A stretch of 64,000 nucleotides of DNA from Dichetophora obliterata (lineage: Eukaryota > Arthropoda > Insecta > Diptera > Sciomyzidae). Both the position numbers and the translations under genes were made by a program. The DNA is taken from the NCBI GenBank assembly GCA_963920525.1, contig OY986435.1, positions 226,393,293 through 226,457,292 on the forward strand. The letters run 5' to 3'. Position 1 is the stretch's first letter. Each line of letters opens with the position of its first letter. Below, one piece after another: positions 63,512 through 64,000 of the stretch. The notes beneath the pieces were generated by a model. That model saw only the letters and a list, made by a program, of their open reading frames with translations. It was not told the DNA's origin and did not search any database.

Positions 63512-64000
63512 TTTTTATGTGAGGCTATAGTTTATTGCTAATACTTAATGCATAAGTTAGTAAAATTTTAGTTAATAGCAGTCTTAAATGATCTGCTTTA
63601 ATCTCTTTAAAACGCTTTGATTAAGCAGACGGGCTTGATCATAAGATAACCAACCAATCCAGCATTAATGCTCTTTTAGCCAAAGCTTTTACAAATATAT
63701 GGAAAAGTAATTTTGCACTATACTTATCTAAAATATTTGTATGCATGTCTTATTGTCTTAATAAAAATAGGAATAAGTAATAGTATATATGACAACTTAT
63801 ACAGGGTGTTCCTCGATAGAGTGCAACTATTTAAAGAGGTGAAAGGTGGTGCCGAGTTGAGCAAAAAATGGGGGGGGTCTATTTTCCCACCCTTGGAAGT
63901 TACAGGGTTAACTAGTATTTCATGACTTTGATACACATTGTGTTATTTAGCAGAAAAGCTAATTCACGGAAAACTTGTTTAAGAACTCATTTAAAAGACA
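63512..64000. other. Right-edge spacer within the LRR gene intron
   Basis: No coding signal is seen. It should be intron of the LRR gene, since its exon at 63159 needs upstream exons. ACAGGGTGTTCCTCGATAGA at about 63801 resembles the start of a transposon end but no partner is in the window. Confidence 0.4.

Noticed and set aside
63713..63936. Overlapping 70-codon frames near the right edge
   Set aside because: No motif on either strand; the region should be an LRR-gene intron.
1..64000. A bacterial-type defence island or other multi-gene system
   Set aside because: Spliced animal genes and insect transposons fill the window; no adjacent co-oriented gene set with a common function is present.

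Overview
This window looks like nuclear DNA of a higher fly (Diptera, Brachycera), most likely a tephritid fruit fly. That placement is an inference. It rests on fly-type genes with short introns of about 52-60 bases next to multi-kilobase introns, very AT-rich spacers, a glycine-rich RRM gene whose first coding exon is only ATG, and mobile elements of insect type (Jockey-like and RNase H-bearing non-LTR elements, a Mos1-like D34D mariner, a rosa-like DD41D mariner, Harbinger- and foldback-like elements).

Five host genes are supported. CCDC12, a spliceosome-associated protein (5126-5663, +), and Sas-6, the centriole cartwheel protein (5793-7572, -), point tail to tail. An RRM/RGG RNA-binding protein (19316-21549, +) follows. 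A histidine acid phosphatase of the Acph-1 type (33946-56707, +) has a 13-kb second intron and an 8-kb fifth intron. A large leucine-rich-repeat membrane receptor (59395-63159, -) continues beyond the right edge. A candidate last acid-phosphatase exon (63410-63511) would lie inside an intron of the LRR gene, so the two genes may interlock. From memory, the order LRR gene / acid phosphatase / RRM gene matches D. melanogaster CG7896 / Acph-1 (CG7899) / CG7903; this should be checked.

The rest is mostly transposable elements and their debris. 1-4.96 kb holds the 3' end of an RNase H-bearing non-LTR element, a tRNA-derived SINE, a Jockey-like remnant and a MITE with target duplications. 7.88-8.82 kb holds two head-to-tail Harbinger-like elements that share TAA targets and keep the start of a MADF-domain coding sequence. 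9.2-13.9 kb holds a Jockey-like element interrupted by an RTE-like fragment, all lying between inverted repeats. 15.6-16.8 kb is a foldback element built of 63-bp repeats. 23.5-28.5 kb holds MITEs and a small THAP gene lying between inverted repeats, suggestive of a P-like transposon. 29.1-30.4 kb is a full-length mariner whose open transposase lacks the first catalytic aspartate. The acid phosphatase introns contain several non-LTR remnants, a second SINE, a 79-bp-repeat foldback and a multi-layer nest: a rosa-like mariner and an inverted retroelement fragment inside another retroelement.

No CRISPR, operon, rRNA or bacterial feature is visible, and I see no evidence of a novel multi-gene system. 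The most informative observations are the mobile elements carrying captured or decaying domains (MADF, THAP, inactive mariner), the nested insertion records and the interlocked genes.
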